Assembly (NCBI RefSeq): GCF_002019635.1
Contig: NZ_KV917372.1
Location: 310,001-374,000, forward strand
Source of the DNA: Metabacillus halosaccharovorans
GTDB taxonomy: Bacteria; Bacillota; Bacilli; Bacillales; Bacillaceae
Length of the DNA stretch: 64,000 bases
Direction: 5' to 3'
Positions within the stretch are counted from its first letter, which is position 1. The number at the start of each line of letters is the position of its first letter. The position numbers were made by a program, and so were the translations under genes. The notes beneath the pieces were generated by a model that was given only the letters and a program-made list of their open reading frames with translations, did no database searches and was not told where the DNA came from. Positions 46,889 through 55,239 of this stretch are shown piece by piece.

Positions 46889-47515
46889 ATGTATAAATGG
46901 ATGGTATGGATCGCAAAGGCAGCTGGATTGAATTTATTATGGATTTTGTTCACATTATGCGGATTTGGTTTCTTGGGCTTATTTCCAGCAACAGTCGCTT
47001 TGTTAATGGTGACACGTGATGTAAAAACAGGGAATCAAAAGGAAATAGGAGCTTCTTTCCTGAATTACTATGTGGAAAATTTTATCAAGGCTAATGCCTA
47101 CGGCTATTTGATCATGATTATAAATATAGCCTTGATATCACTTGCGATCCAATCTGTTCATTCCTCAGTACTACTTACCATACCAATTTTTGTGGTGACG
47201 GTACTGGTTTTCATGATATCCCTATATCTGTTGCCTGTATTTACGTATTTTCATGCATCATTTTTGAATCATCTAAGACTTTCAAGTGTGATGGCATTAG
47301 GACACCCAGTTGTATCATTTGTGCTAGTTTCTCTTTTTGCACTCAATTTTGGAGTAATCTTTTATTCTAGCATTTTGATTGCATTTCCAATCTTGTTTTT
47401 GTTCTTTATGGTCAGCGTTTCTGCTTATTTTGTGATGGTCGTATTATTGCCGGTGTTTAGGAAGTATGGCGAGTCAGAAAAAGCAGCTACCAGTAACCAG
47501 GTATCAGAAGTCTAA
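46889..47515 (+). CDS. YesL-like DUF624 membrane protein
   Basis: A 208-residue protein starting at ATG 46889, six bases after AGAGGGTGA. It has five hydrophobic segments (LLWILFTLCGFGFLGLFPAT, later SLAIQSVHSSVLLTIPIFVV). DUF624/YesL proteins stand in many Bacillus polysaccharide operons beside ABC importers; their role is unknown, perhaps an accessory of the transporter or a sensor. Confidence 0.85.
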   Translation: MYKWMVWIAKAAGLNLLWILFTLCGFGFLGLFPATVALLMVTRDVKTGNQKEIGASFLNYYVENFIKANAYGYLIMIINIALISLAIQSVHSSVLLTIPIFVVTVLVFMISLYLLPVFTYFHASFLNHLRLSSVMALGHPVVSFVLVSLFALNFGVIFYSSILIAFPILFLFFMVSVSAYFVMVVLLPVFRKYGESEKAATSNQVSEV

Positions 47516-47538
47516 TAGTTTCCAATATCCAGAGAATG

Positions 47539-47552
47539 AAAGCGTTTCATAT
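47539..47552. promoter_or_regulatory. cre site before secreted GH76 gene
   Basis: TGAAAGCGTTTCAT is palindromic and fits the cre consensus. It is 26 bases before the GH76 start, so the second half of the operon may also be under CcpA control. Confidence 0.6.
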
Positions 47553-47577
47553 TTTATTTATACAAAGGAGTGACATT

Positions 47578-49380
47578 ATGATTACTAAATGGCGTGGAAT
47601 GACCGTTTTGCCGGCAGTACTATTGATGATTTTCTCATTACTCGTAACAACTCTTTTTAATTCAGAACAGGTTGAAGCTGCAAGCTCATGGAGTGAGGAG
47701 TATGATGCAGCACAAGGAACGTTATATAACGTCGGAACAGAAAACTCGGAAGCAGGTTATTTCGGTGAAGGCTATGTTGCCGGCTGGAACAGAGATGGCC
47801 AAAAAGTAGATGTCGAAGTGAACGTACCTAGTGATGGCAGCTATACGCTGGTATTTAAATATGCTGGTGGTGCCGGCTCTGCTACCCGATATCTTGAAGT
47901 GAATGGGGAAGAGATTGTTGATCAAGTACGTTTTTCTGGAACAGGAAGCTGGGGTAATTGGCAGACCGCGAATGTTAACGACATCGCACTGAGTGCTGGA
48001 AAAAATACGATAACTCTTGGCTTTGATTCTGCGAGAGGCAGTACGAACTGGCTTAACTATGACAGTCTGACTGTAAAAGAACCAAGTGAAACAGAGATAG
48101 TAGCATGGGGATTAAAAGAAGAAGCTGAGCACGCTCAATTTTCGCTCACTGAAAACTTTTGGAACAATGATAGAAACATGTTCAATAATCAATACCCTGA
48201 TAGCGAAACGAATGATCGATTCCATTACTGGTGGCAGGCACATGGAATTGACACGCTAATTGACGGCTATGAACGATCTGGTGATAAAGCGTATCTCGAC
48301 AAAGCTCAAGCTTTATATGAAGGTGTTAAAACACGAAACGGCGGTGATATCCGTAACGATTTTTATGATGATATGTTGTGGATGGCACTTGCTCTTCAAC
48401 GTTTGCACAGCTACACAGATAATCCGGAGCATGAACAAGCGGTGTTTACACTATGGGAAGACATTAAAACTGGCTGGAGTGAGGAATTTGGCGGAGGAAT
48501 CGCGTGGAACAAATTCCAACTTGATTACAAAAATACACCATCAAATGCACCAGCAGTTATTCTTGCCGTACGGCTATTTGAGCAGTATGGAAAAGAAGAA
48601 GATTTAAAATGGGCAAAGAAAATCTATAACTGGCACCAGGAAACATTAGTGGATCCTGAAAACGGCTTAGTGTGGGATGGCATTAACCGGACAGGTGATG
48701 GAAATATCGATAAAGGCTGGGAATTCACGTATAACCAAGGTGTCTATATCGGGGCATCGGTTGAGCTTTTTAAGTTAACAGGTGAACAACAGTATCTTGA
48801 TGCTGCCGTTAAGACAGCTGAAACGACAAAAGAACGATTCTCCAATCACAACGGAATCATCTATGAAGGTGGCACTGGTGATGGTGGATTATTTAAAGGA
48901 ATTCTTGTACGTTACGTAACAGAGCTAGTAAAAGCAGACGAATCTCAAGTCGATCTGGCTGAATGGATCATTAAAAATGCCAAGAGTGTTTGGAATCAAA
49001 CAAAGGAAGAGCCGGTAATTTTGTTTGGATCATCATGGGAAGGTGCAATTAATACCCCTGTTGAGCTTAGTCAGCAATTAAGCGGCGTTATGCTGATGGA
49101 GCATGCAGCAGAGCTCGAGCCAATTATGTTTGACAGTTTATGTGATGTGTTAGCAATTGAAGTAAATACTTATGCAGAAGATGGTATATTGGAGAAATCC
49201 GTTGCGAAAAAACTTAGCAATCGTATCAAACAAGTAGAGCACCATCTTGGCAAAGGGCACTTTAAGCAGGCACTTAAACATCTTGAAGACTTTGAAAAGC
49301 ATTTACAAAAAGAGAAGCAACAGGGTCATGTCACCGATGCAGCTTATGAAGAACTTCAACAGTTAGTAGACAGAATATAG
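47578..49380 (+). CDS. Secreted GH76 alpha-1,6-mannanase with CBM and FIMAH domains
   Basis: A 600-residue enzyme starting at ATG 47578 behind AAAGGAGTG. Residues 1-36 are a signal peptide ending in VEA. Residues 38-160 resemble a CBM6/35-type carbohydrate-binding module (LVFKYAGGAGSATRYLEVNG, GSTNWLNYDSLTV). GH76 follows (about 165-505) with the catalytic Asp pair in FYDDMLWMALAL and TRTGDGNIDKGWEFTYNQG-like motifs. The last 80 residues are a helical FIMAH domain (YAEDGILEKSVAKKL, GHFKQALKHLEDF). It should cut the alpha-1,6 backbone of mannan outside the cell. Confidence 0.93.
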   Translation: MITKWRGMTVLPAVLLMIFSLLVTTLFNSEQVEAASSWSEEYDAAQGTLYNVGTENSEAGYFGEGYVAGWNRDGQKVDVEVNVPSDGSYTLVFKYAGGAGSATRYLEVNGEEIVDQVRFSGTGSWGNWQTANVNDIALSAGKNTITLGFDSARGSTNWLNYDSLTVKEPSETEIVAWGLKEEAEHAQFSLTENFWNNDRNMFNNQYPDSETNDRFHYWWQAHGIDTLIDGYERSGDKAYLDKAQALYEGVKTRNGGDIRNDFYDDMLWMALALQRLHSYTDNPEHEQAVFTLWEDIKTGWSEEFGGGIAWNKFQLDYKNTPSNAPAVILAVRLFEQYGKEEDLKWAKKIYNWHQETLVDPENGLVWDGINRTGDGNIDKGWEFTYNQGVYIGASVELFKLTGEQQYLDAAVKTAETTKERFSNHNGIIYEGGTGDGGLFKGILVRYVTELVKADESQVDLAEWIIKNAKSVWNQTKEEPVILFGSSWEGAINTPVELSQQLSGVMLMEHAAELEPIMFDSLCDVLAIEVNTYAEDGILEKSVAKKLSNRIKQVEHHLGKGHFKQALKHLEDFEKHLQKEKQQGHVTDAAYEELQQLVDRI

Positions 49381-49446
49381 AAATAACAAGTGACGAATTG
49401 AAGAAATTAGTTAATTTATCAACAGGTAGGAAAAGGAGTGGGACGG

Positions 49447-50415
49447 TTGAAAACGATTCGAATTGGATTTATCGGAACAGGTGGAATGGCTCAAGTGCAT
49501 GCAGGGCAACTTCTGGAACTTGAAAATGTGAAAATTACAGCGATAACCGATGTGAGTCCTGACGCAAGGGAGAGATTTATTGAAAAAGCGGGAATAGAAA
49601 ATGTCCAGCAATTTACAGAGTACCGCGACATGCTCGACCAAGCAGAATTGGATGGAGTTGTAATCTGTTCACCACATACTTTGCACTTTGAACAAGCAAC
49701 AGCGGTTTTGGAGAAGGGCTTACACGTGTTGATCGAAAAACCGATGACTTGTTCATCACATGAGGCTGAGCAATTAATTGAAACGGCCAAGCGAACAGGA
49801 ATGATCATGCAAGTGTCATACCAACGCCATTTTCAGCCGGAATTTATTTATATTCACGATACAATCGCTGCCGGAAAAATCGGAAAGGTTACATCTGTTA
49901 CAGCCTCATTGTACCAACAATGGTGGAACGGTTCGAATGACACGTATTCATGGCGCAAGGATCCAAAATTATCTGGAGGAGGATTTTTAATGGACTCCGG
50001 CAGCCATATAATTGATGTTTTGCTTTGGACGACAGGATTAACACCAGTTGAAGTAACGGCACAGCTTTCTCAACAGGGTGCACCGGTAGAAATCGATACA
50101 TTCACATCAATTCGGTTTAAAGAAGGTGCGGTTGCCGGTTTGAACCTTGTCGGTTACTCACCGGCTTGGCATGAAACATACGTATTCTGCGGTGAAAAGG
50201 GAGCCATTTTTTATGACAACGATAAAATTACCCTTCATTTAACAGGAGAAGAACCAATCGTTCCGGATTTACCTAAGGCAACAACGAACCAAGACAAAAG
50301 CTTCATAGATGCGATCCGTGGAGATGGTGATGTACAGGTGCCGGGAGAATTTGCCTTAAAGGTTGTTAAGTTTTCGGAAATGGTTTATGAATCAGTTGGC
50401 TACAAGCCTTACTAA
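49447..50415 (+). CDS. Gfo/Idh/MocA-family oxidoreductase 1
   Basis: A 322-residue oxidoreductase starting at TTG 49447 (KTIRIGFIGTGGMAQVHAG), eight bases after AAGGAGTG. The Rossmann motif is GFIGTGGMA; the catalytic Lys is in VLIEKPMTCS (about 95). Residues 125-320 are the C-terminal alpha/beta domain with GGGFLMDSGSHIIDVL containing the usual His. It would oxidise a sugar hydroxyl with NAD(P). It lies in the mannan operon next to a TIM-barrel isomerase-like gene, an arrangement that suggests joint action on one sugar. Confidence 0.9.
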   Translation: MKTIRIGFIGTGGMAQVHAGQLLELENVKITAITDVSPDARERFIEKAGIENVQQFTEYRDMLDQAELDGVVICSPHTLHFEQATAVLEKGLHVLIEKPMTCSSHEAEQLIETAKRTGMIMQVSYQRHFQPEFIYIHDTIAAGKIGKVTSVTASLYQQWWNGSNDTYSWRKDPKLSGGGFLMDSGSHIIDVLLWTTGLTPVEVTAQLSQQGAPVEIDTFTSIRFKEGAVAGLNLVGYSPAWHETYVFCGEKGAIFYDNDKITLHLTGEEPIVPDLPKATTNQDKSFIDAIRGDGDVQVPGEFALKVVKFSEMVYESVGYKPY

Positions 50416-50431
50416 AGGAGGAATTGACTAC

Positions 50432-51301
50432 ATGAATTTTAATATAGGAATGCGGATTCCGCCAAAAATCGGTAGTGAAGGAATTGAAAAAGTTGCAAGC
50501 TGGGCAGCGGAAGTCGAATTGGACACCCTTGATGTCTCCCGGCTTACACCGGAAGTAATAGCTGCCTGTGAGAAGGCAGGCGTCGGGATTGGAACCGTTG
50601 ATGTTGCACAGGTTGGTCAGCTTTTCAGTTTAGATGAAAAACGCCGTTCAGATGCAATTGACAGTGTAAAAAAACAGATGACAGACATCGCGGCATTAGG
50701 CGGCCGAGTACTGTTCATGTGTCTTGTTCCTGAGGATCACACACTGCCGCGAAAAGATTCATTCGGGATTTGGAAAGAAACGTTTCCTGAAGTTATTCAA
50801 CATGCTGAACAAAATGGGTTATACATTGCCATCGAAGGCTGGCCAGGGCCGGCACCATATTATCCAACACTAGGCTGTACGCCGGAAACATTAAGGGCAA
50901 TGTTCAACACGATCCCATCGAAGCACTTTGGAATGACGTATGATCCATCACATTTGGTCCGTTTAGGCATTGACTATATCCGCGTGTTATCTGAGTTCGG
51001 GGAACGAGTGAATCACTGCCACGGCAAGGACACTGAAATGTTAACAGATGATCTGTATGAATGTGGTGTGCTGCAGTCTACTTTCACAGAAAAATACTTA
51101 TTCTCAGAAGGCTCTTGGCGATACACAATCCCAGGCCACGGGGAAGTTGACTGGGGGAAAGTTGCTATCCGTTTACAAGAGCTGGGCTACAATGGACCGA
51201 TCAGTATTGAATTAGAAGATCACCGCTATTGGGGCACACTTGAAGCCGAGCAACAAGGGATCGTGAAAGCTGCACAGCATTTGCGCAGATACGTTAAATA
51301 A
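50432..51301 (+). CDS. Xylose-isomerase-like TIM-barrel (sugar isomerase/epimerase) 1
   Basis: A 289-residue TIM barrel starting at ATG 50432 behind AAAGGAGGAATTG. Metal-site residues of the AP-endonuclease-2 family are visible: Glu in LYIAIEGWPGP, Asp/His in MTYDPSHLVRLG, His in VNHCHGKDTE and Glu in GPISIELEDHRY. It is of the IolE/IolI type, which can epimerise, isomerise or dehydrate sugars, and in newer pathways cleave 3-keto-glycosides. The gene overlaps no neighbour but follows oxidoreductase 1 by 16 bases. Confidence 0.88.
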   Translation: MNFNIGMRIPPKIGSEGIEKVASWAAEVELDTLDVSRLTPEVIAACEKAGVGIGTVDVAQVGQLFSLDEKRRSDAIDSVKKQMTDIAALGGRVLFMCLVPEDHTLPRKDSFGIWKETFPEVIQHAEQNGLYIAIEGWPGPAPYYPTLGCTPETLRAMFNTIPSKHFGMTYDPSHLVRLGIDYIRVLSEFGERVNHCHGKDTEMLTDDLYECGVLQSTFTEKYLFSEGSWRYTIPGHGEVDWGKVAIRLQELGYNGPISIELEDHRYWGTLEAEQQGIVKAAQHLRRYVK

Positions 51302-51330
51302 TAGATTCTAACTTTACAAGGGGTGAATCG

Positions 51331-52383
51331 ATGGACGAAAAACTTCGAGTTGGCATAATCGGTTACGGATTTGCATCAAAGACGTTTCATGCACCGGTCA
51401 TTACAAGCTTACCAAATTTACAGTTAACAAAAATCGTCCAGCGCAACAGCACGACCGCAAACGAGCGTTTTCCTGAGGTAGAGGTCGTCAGTCATGTCGA
51501 CGACCTCTACCAGGATGATGCGATTGATTTGGTTGTCGTGGCAACGCCAAGCACTGATCACGTGAAATTTGTACGTGACGCATTGCTTGCAGGGAAACAT
51601 GTTGTGGTGGAAAAGCCGTTTACAACAACCTCGGCTGAAGCAGACGAGTTAACACAATTGGCAAAGGAGCAAGGAAAAGTTTTAAGCGTCTTCCACAACC
51701 GCCGTTGGGATGGAGATTTTATGACGTTGAGACGACTGTTAGATGGCGGAATGTTGGGTGATGTAAAAGAAGCCGTTTTTCGCTGGGACCGGTATATCCC
51801 GGATGCAAATCCTGATAAATGGCGTGACAGCAATGCAATAGGCTCTGGGGTGCTCTATGATCTTGGAGTGCACTTTTTTGATCAAGTACTCTGTCTATTT
51901 GGAAAACCAGACAAAATCCGTGCAGAAGTCCGGTCCTTGAGGCCAAATACAAAAGCGGATGATTACTTTGATGTAACACTAGGATATCGGCATGACTTGA
52001 GCGTTACCATAAAATCCACAGTTCTGGCCAGAGAGCCTGGTCCACGTTATGTCGTGCATGGAACAAAGGGTTCGTTTGTGAAGTTCGGAAATGACCCCCA
52101 GGAACAAGCGTTAATAGCAGGACGCTCACCTGCTGAAAACGGCTGGGGCAAGGAATCACAAGAAATGTGGGGCACTCTGAATACAGTGGTGAATAATCTT
52201 CATGTTGTAGGTACCGTTGAGACAGTTGCCGGTGCTTACCAAGCGTACTATCAAAATATTTATGATGCAATTACTGGCCGTGCCGAGCTGATCGTAAAAC
52301 CTGAGGAGGCGAAGATGGCGATTAAGTTAATTGAACTGGCGCTTGTGAGTAGTCGTGAAGGGCGGACGGTTGATGTTGAGTAA
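51331..52383 (+). CDS. Gfo/Idh/MocA-family oxidoreductase 2
   Basis: A 350-residue oxidoreductase with GIIGYGFASKTFHAPVI at the start (GxGxxx variant), catalytic Lys in VVVEKPFTTT (about 93) and the GSGVLYDLGVHFFDQVL motif near 172-188. It differs clearly from oxidoreductase 1 and resembles YvaA/YdgJ-like members acting on scyllo-inositol or sugars. It may act on a different carbon or carry out the reverse reduction. AAGGGGTGAA precedes the ATG. Confidence 0.9.
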   Translation: MDEKLRVGIIGYGFASKTFHAPVITSLPNLQLTKIVQRNSTTANERFPEVEVVSHVDDLYQDDAIDLVVVATPSTDHVKFVRDALLAGKHVVVEKPFTTTSAEADELTQLAKEQGKVLSVFHNRRWDGDFMTLRRLLDGGMLGDVKEAVFRWDRYIPDANPDKWRDSNAIGSGVLYDLGVHFFDQVLCLFGKPDKIRAEVRSLRPNTKADDYFDVTLGYRHDLSVTIKSTVLAREPGPRYVVHGTKGSFVKFGNDPQEQALIAGRSPAENGWGKESQEMWGTLNTVVNNLHVVGTVETVAGAYQAYYQNIYDAITGRAELIVKPEEAKMAIKLIELALVSSREGRTVDVE

Positions 52384-52439
52384 CAATACTGAATTATCCT
52401 ATTTCATTAACCATAAGTTCTTACAAAAGGGTGTATTAA

Positions 52440-53264
52440 ATGCGTGACGTTAAATTTTCTTTAAATACCTCGACACTTTTTCCATTTGACCTGAATGTAA
52501 TCGATCAAATCAAGGTAGCAGCACATGCAGGATACGATGGCATTGAGTTATGGGTAAAGGATATCCAGGAGTATCTTGAGAAAGAAGGTTCAATAAAGGA
52601 GTTAATAAACTGCATTGAAGCGAGCGGCATTGAAGTGGTCAATGCGATTACTTTTTTCAAATGGTCGGATACAGATGAAGGGACGAGACAGCAGGGGCTC
52701 AAAGAAGCAGAGCGCGAAATGACACTATTAAAAGAAATTGGATGTAAAGCTGTTGCTGCACCTCCAAGCGGAGACATGGCAACCTTACCTTTACAAAAGA
52801 TCGCTGAGCATTTCAGTGAATTAACAGAGCTTGCAGACCGAATTGGAATTGACGTCTACCTCGAATTCTGGGGTAAAGCTCCCAAATTAAGCACGCTAAG
52901 TGAGGCGATGATTATCGCACTTGAAAGTGGTCTCCCGGACGTAAAGCTATTGCTCGATCCATTTCATATGTATACGGGCGGAAGCCATTTTAGTGGTCTT
53001 GCTTATCTTAAATCTGAACACATCGGAATTTTCCATGTGAACGATTATCCAGCACACCCGACGCGGAAATCAATTACCGACAAAGATCGTGTGTTCCCAG
53101 GTGATGGGATTGCACCGACTGCAGAGGTAGCGAATTACTTAGAGAAGATGAATTACAACGGTTATTTGTCATTGGAACTGTTTATCGAAAACTACCACAA
53201 CCAATCTGTTTTGGAAGTCGCCCGGTATGGGTTGGAGAAAATGAAGCAGACATACTTACGATGA
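52440..53264 (+). CDS. Xylose-isomerase-like TIM-barrel (sugar isomerase/epimerase) 2
   Basis: A 274-residue TIM barrel. Residues YDGIELWVKD, Glu in DVYLEFWGKA, Asp/His in KLLLDPFHMYTGG, His in IFHVNDYPAHP and Glu in YLSLELFIENY build the likely metal site. It is the second member of this family in the operon and only distantly like the first. It completes an oxidoreductase-barrel-oxidoreductase-barrel series. Confidence 0.88.
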   Translation: MRDVKFSLNTSTLFPFDLNVIDQIKVAAHAGYDGIELWVKDIQEYLEKEGSIKELINCIEASGIEVVNAITFFKWSDTDEGTRQQGLKEAEREMTLLKEIGCKAVAAPPSGDMATLPLQKIAEHFSELTELADRIGIDVYLEFWGKAPKLSTLSEAMIIALESGLPDVKLLLDPFHMYTGGSHFSGLAYLKSEHIGIFHVNDYPAHPTRKSITDKDRVFPGDGIAPTAEVANYLEKMNYNGYLSLELFIENYHNQSVLEVARYGLEKMKQTYLR

Positions 53265-53371
53265 ATATTGATGTGGTACCCGACATAATATAGATCCTAG
53301 TAGAAGCATAGTCAAATATAGTCAAATTTGCAGGATAAATAACCACCTTCTTATAGAATGGAGAGGACACA

Positions 53372-54448
53372 ATGAACACAGCCAATAAAACTACGAAATG
53401 GGTAACTCGAGCTCAGGACGCGTTTAACAGCTTGCTCCAAAATTACTGGAATCATCATTTAAATATGTTTAACAATCATTTCCCTAATCCGGATAACCGA
53501 TGTAATTTGACGTTTCATTATTGGTGGTATGCACATGCGATTGATAGCTTAATAGACGCTTATAGTCGGACTAATGATGAGGAGCTTACAGCATATATTG
53601 AAAAAGAATATAACGGGCTTTTGTTCCGGAACGGTGGACAGCCGACAAATCTTTTATACGATGATATGGAATGGTTAGCACTTGCATTACTTCGAGCCTA
53701 TCAAGTTACGAAAAACGATGCTTATATAAAAGATGTACAAATTCTATGGAATGATATTAAGACAGGCTGTAATGATCAAATGGGTGGCGGGATCGCCTGG
53801 CATAAAGAGCAGCTTGGTTATAAAAACACACCAGCCAATGGCCCTGCAATCATTTTGGCTGCTCGATTATATAAAGAGTTTGGAAATGAAGAAGATCTTG
53901 AATTCGCTAAAAACATCTTTACTTGGCTGGATGATAATCTAATCGATAAAGAAACTGGCTTTGTCATGGACGGGATTAATCGTCTTGGTGATGGACAAAT
54001 CGATACCGACTGGGAATTCACGTATTGCCAAGGAGTGTATGTAGGTGGAGCAGTTGAACTGTATCGGATTACAAATGACGACCAATACTTAGAAAAAGCG
54101 CTTAAGACAGCTCATTTTGCAATCGAAAAACTACACGACCAAACTAATAACGTGTTGAAAAGTGAAGGTAACGGTGACGGTGGATTGTTTAAAGGTATTA
54201 TGGTTCGCTATTTTACCGAGTTAATGAAAGCAGCACCAGAAAAAACAGAAGCAATCCGCACTTATTTTGAGAGAAATGCGGAAACACTTTGGGAGCAAGG
54301 TACAAACTCAGATAAAACTATTTTCAATCATCTGTGGAGTGAACAGCCTGACTTAACTGAAGGCATTGATTTAAGCATCCAGTTAAGCGGTGTATTCCTA
54401 TATGAATGCTTGGCAGTACTTGAACGACAAGGTCTTATTAAAAGTTGA
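53372..54448 (+). CDS. Cytoplasmic GH76-family alpha-mannanase-like hydrolase
   Basis: A 358-residue GH76 protein without signal peptide, so it acts inside the cell. The Asp pair is in LLYDDMEWLALAL (about 92-104), with MGGGIAWHKEQ, NGPAIILAARLY and GDGQIDTDWEFTYCQG-like motifs shared with the secreted enzyme at 47578. It probably shortens imported manno-oligosaccharides before GH125 acts. It is the last gene of the locus; terminators follow. Confidence 0.92.
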   Translation: MNTANKTTKWVTRAQDAFNSLLQNYWNHHLNMFNNHFPNPDNRCNLTFHYWWYAHAIDSLIDAYSRTNDEELTAYIEKEYNGLLFRNGGQPTNLLYDDMEWLALALLRAYQVTKNDAYIKDVQILWNDIKTGCNDQMGGGIAWHKEQLGYKNTPANGPAIILAARLYKEFGNEEDLEFAKNIFTWLDDNLIDKETGFVMDGINRLGDGQIDTDWEFTYCQGVYVGGAVELYRITNDDQYLEKALKTAHFAIEKLHDQTNNVLKSEGNGDGGLFKGIMVRYFTELMKAAPEKTEAIRTYFERNAETLWEQGTNSDKTIFNHLWSEQPDLTEGIDLSIQLSGVFLYECLAVLERQGLIKS

Positions 54449-54595
54449 AAACAATCCAATATTTCATACACGTGCTCATTCAAGTCAGCTATTAAGAATA
54501 CTGTTTAGAAAAAGGTAGTTCAGGATTTTCTTAATTAGAGAAAATTTTTGTGTACAAAAAATATAGTAACTTTATATATTCAATCCTTTACATTA

Positions 54596-54627
54596 TGGCC
54601 TTGAAATAATAACAAGGTCATTTTTTG
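54596..54627 (+). terminator. Terminator of the mannan locus
   Basis: ATGGCCTTG (54596-54604) pairs with CAAGGTCAT (54614-54622), one wobble, and T6 follows. Confidence 0.8.
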
Positions 54628-54692
54628 TTAAGGTGATACAAAGTGTTGAATTGACTTGCTATTCTTGTCAACACATAGAAGTATGATAATGC

Positions 54693-54740
54693 CTTTTTGG
54701 AGAAAGTTCACAGTTTCACTATGAGCTCTTTCTCAAAAAG
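54693..54740. other. Long imperfect hairpin without T-run
   Basis: CTTTTTGGAGAAAG (54693-54706) pairs with CTTTCTCAAAAAG (54728-54740) with one bulge and a 21-base loop. Purpose unknown. The surrounding 54628-55036 holds no gene. Confidence 0.45.
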
Positions 54741-55036
54741 TGTATTTACTTTTAGAATAGGACTAATTACCCGGAATTTTTTCAACAATAACCACCGTAA
54801 ATAATATTGTCAAGAATATGACTTGTTTTTACGAAAAGGACAATTTATATTGAAATATTTCCTTTGCCTATAAATCTGAAGGACAAAAAGCACCTCTTAA
54901 TTGGGATGGAAAGCGTATTTGTTACTAGTATTCAAATTTAGGAATGGGGAAAAACATATACTTATTGTAGTTTCATTTTAATTGTGTTCGTTCTACTTGT
55001 ATTGTCATAGGAATGAAACTAATAGCGTTTATTATA

Positions 55037-55084
55037 AAGAACCTTGAATGGCCAAAAACCTTTAAGGTTCTTTTATATTAAGAA
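55037..55084 (+). terminator. Hairpin with T-run in gene-free stretch
   Basis: AAGAACCTT (55038-55046) pairs with AAGGTTCTT (55074-55082), about 27-base loop with extra pairing, T-run after. It may end a lost gene. Confidence 0.6.
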
Positions 55085-55119
55085 ACCTAAGCTAGTCTTT
55101 AAAGCTCATAAGACCTAAT

Positions 55120-55232
55120 TCTGATGAGAAAGCCTATACTGATGTGGAATTGTCCCAAGTCAAAAGGTTCCATATAATTTTCTTCAATCCATTGTATGAT
55201 TCTTTCTGAATAGTAAAGTGAACAGTAGGATA
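55120..55232 (-). pseudogene. Relic copy of an AraC-type regulator gene
   Basis: Two pieces match the gene at 58169-59041: GAAAGCCTATACTGATGTGG and the 80-bp part from ATTGTCCCAAGTCAAAAG to GAATAGTAAAGTGAAC. About 220 bases present in the intact gene are missing between them. Confidence 0.75.
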
Positions 55233-55239
55233 TTATCGT

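Noticed and set aside
54693-54740. Long hairpin as a terminator
   Set aside because: The 21-base loop and the lack of a T-run argue against intrinsic termination; it is listed only as a hairpin.
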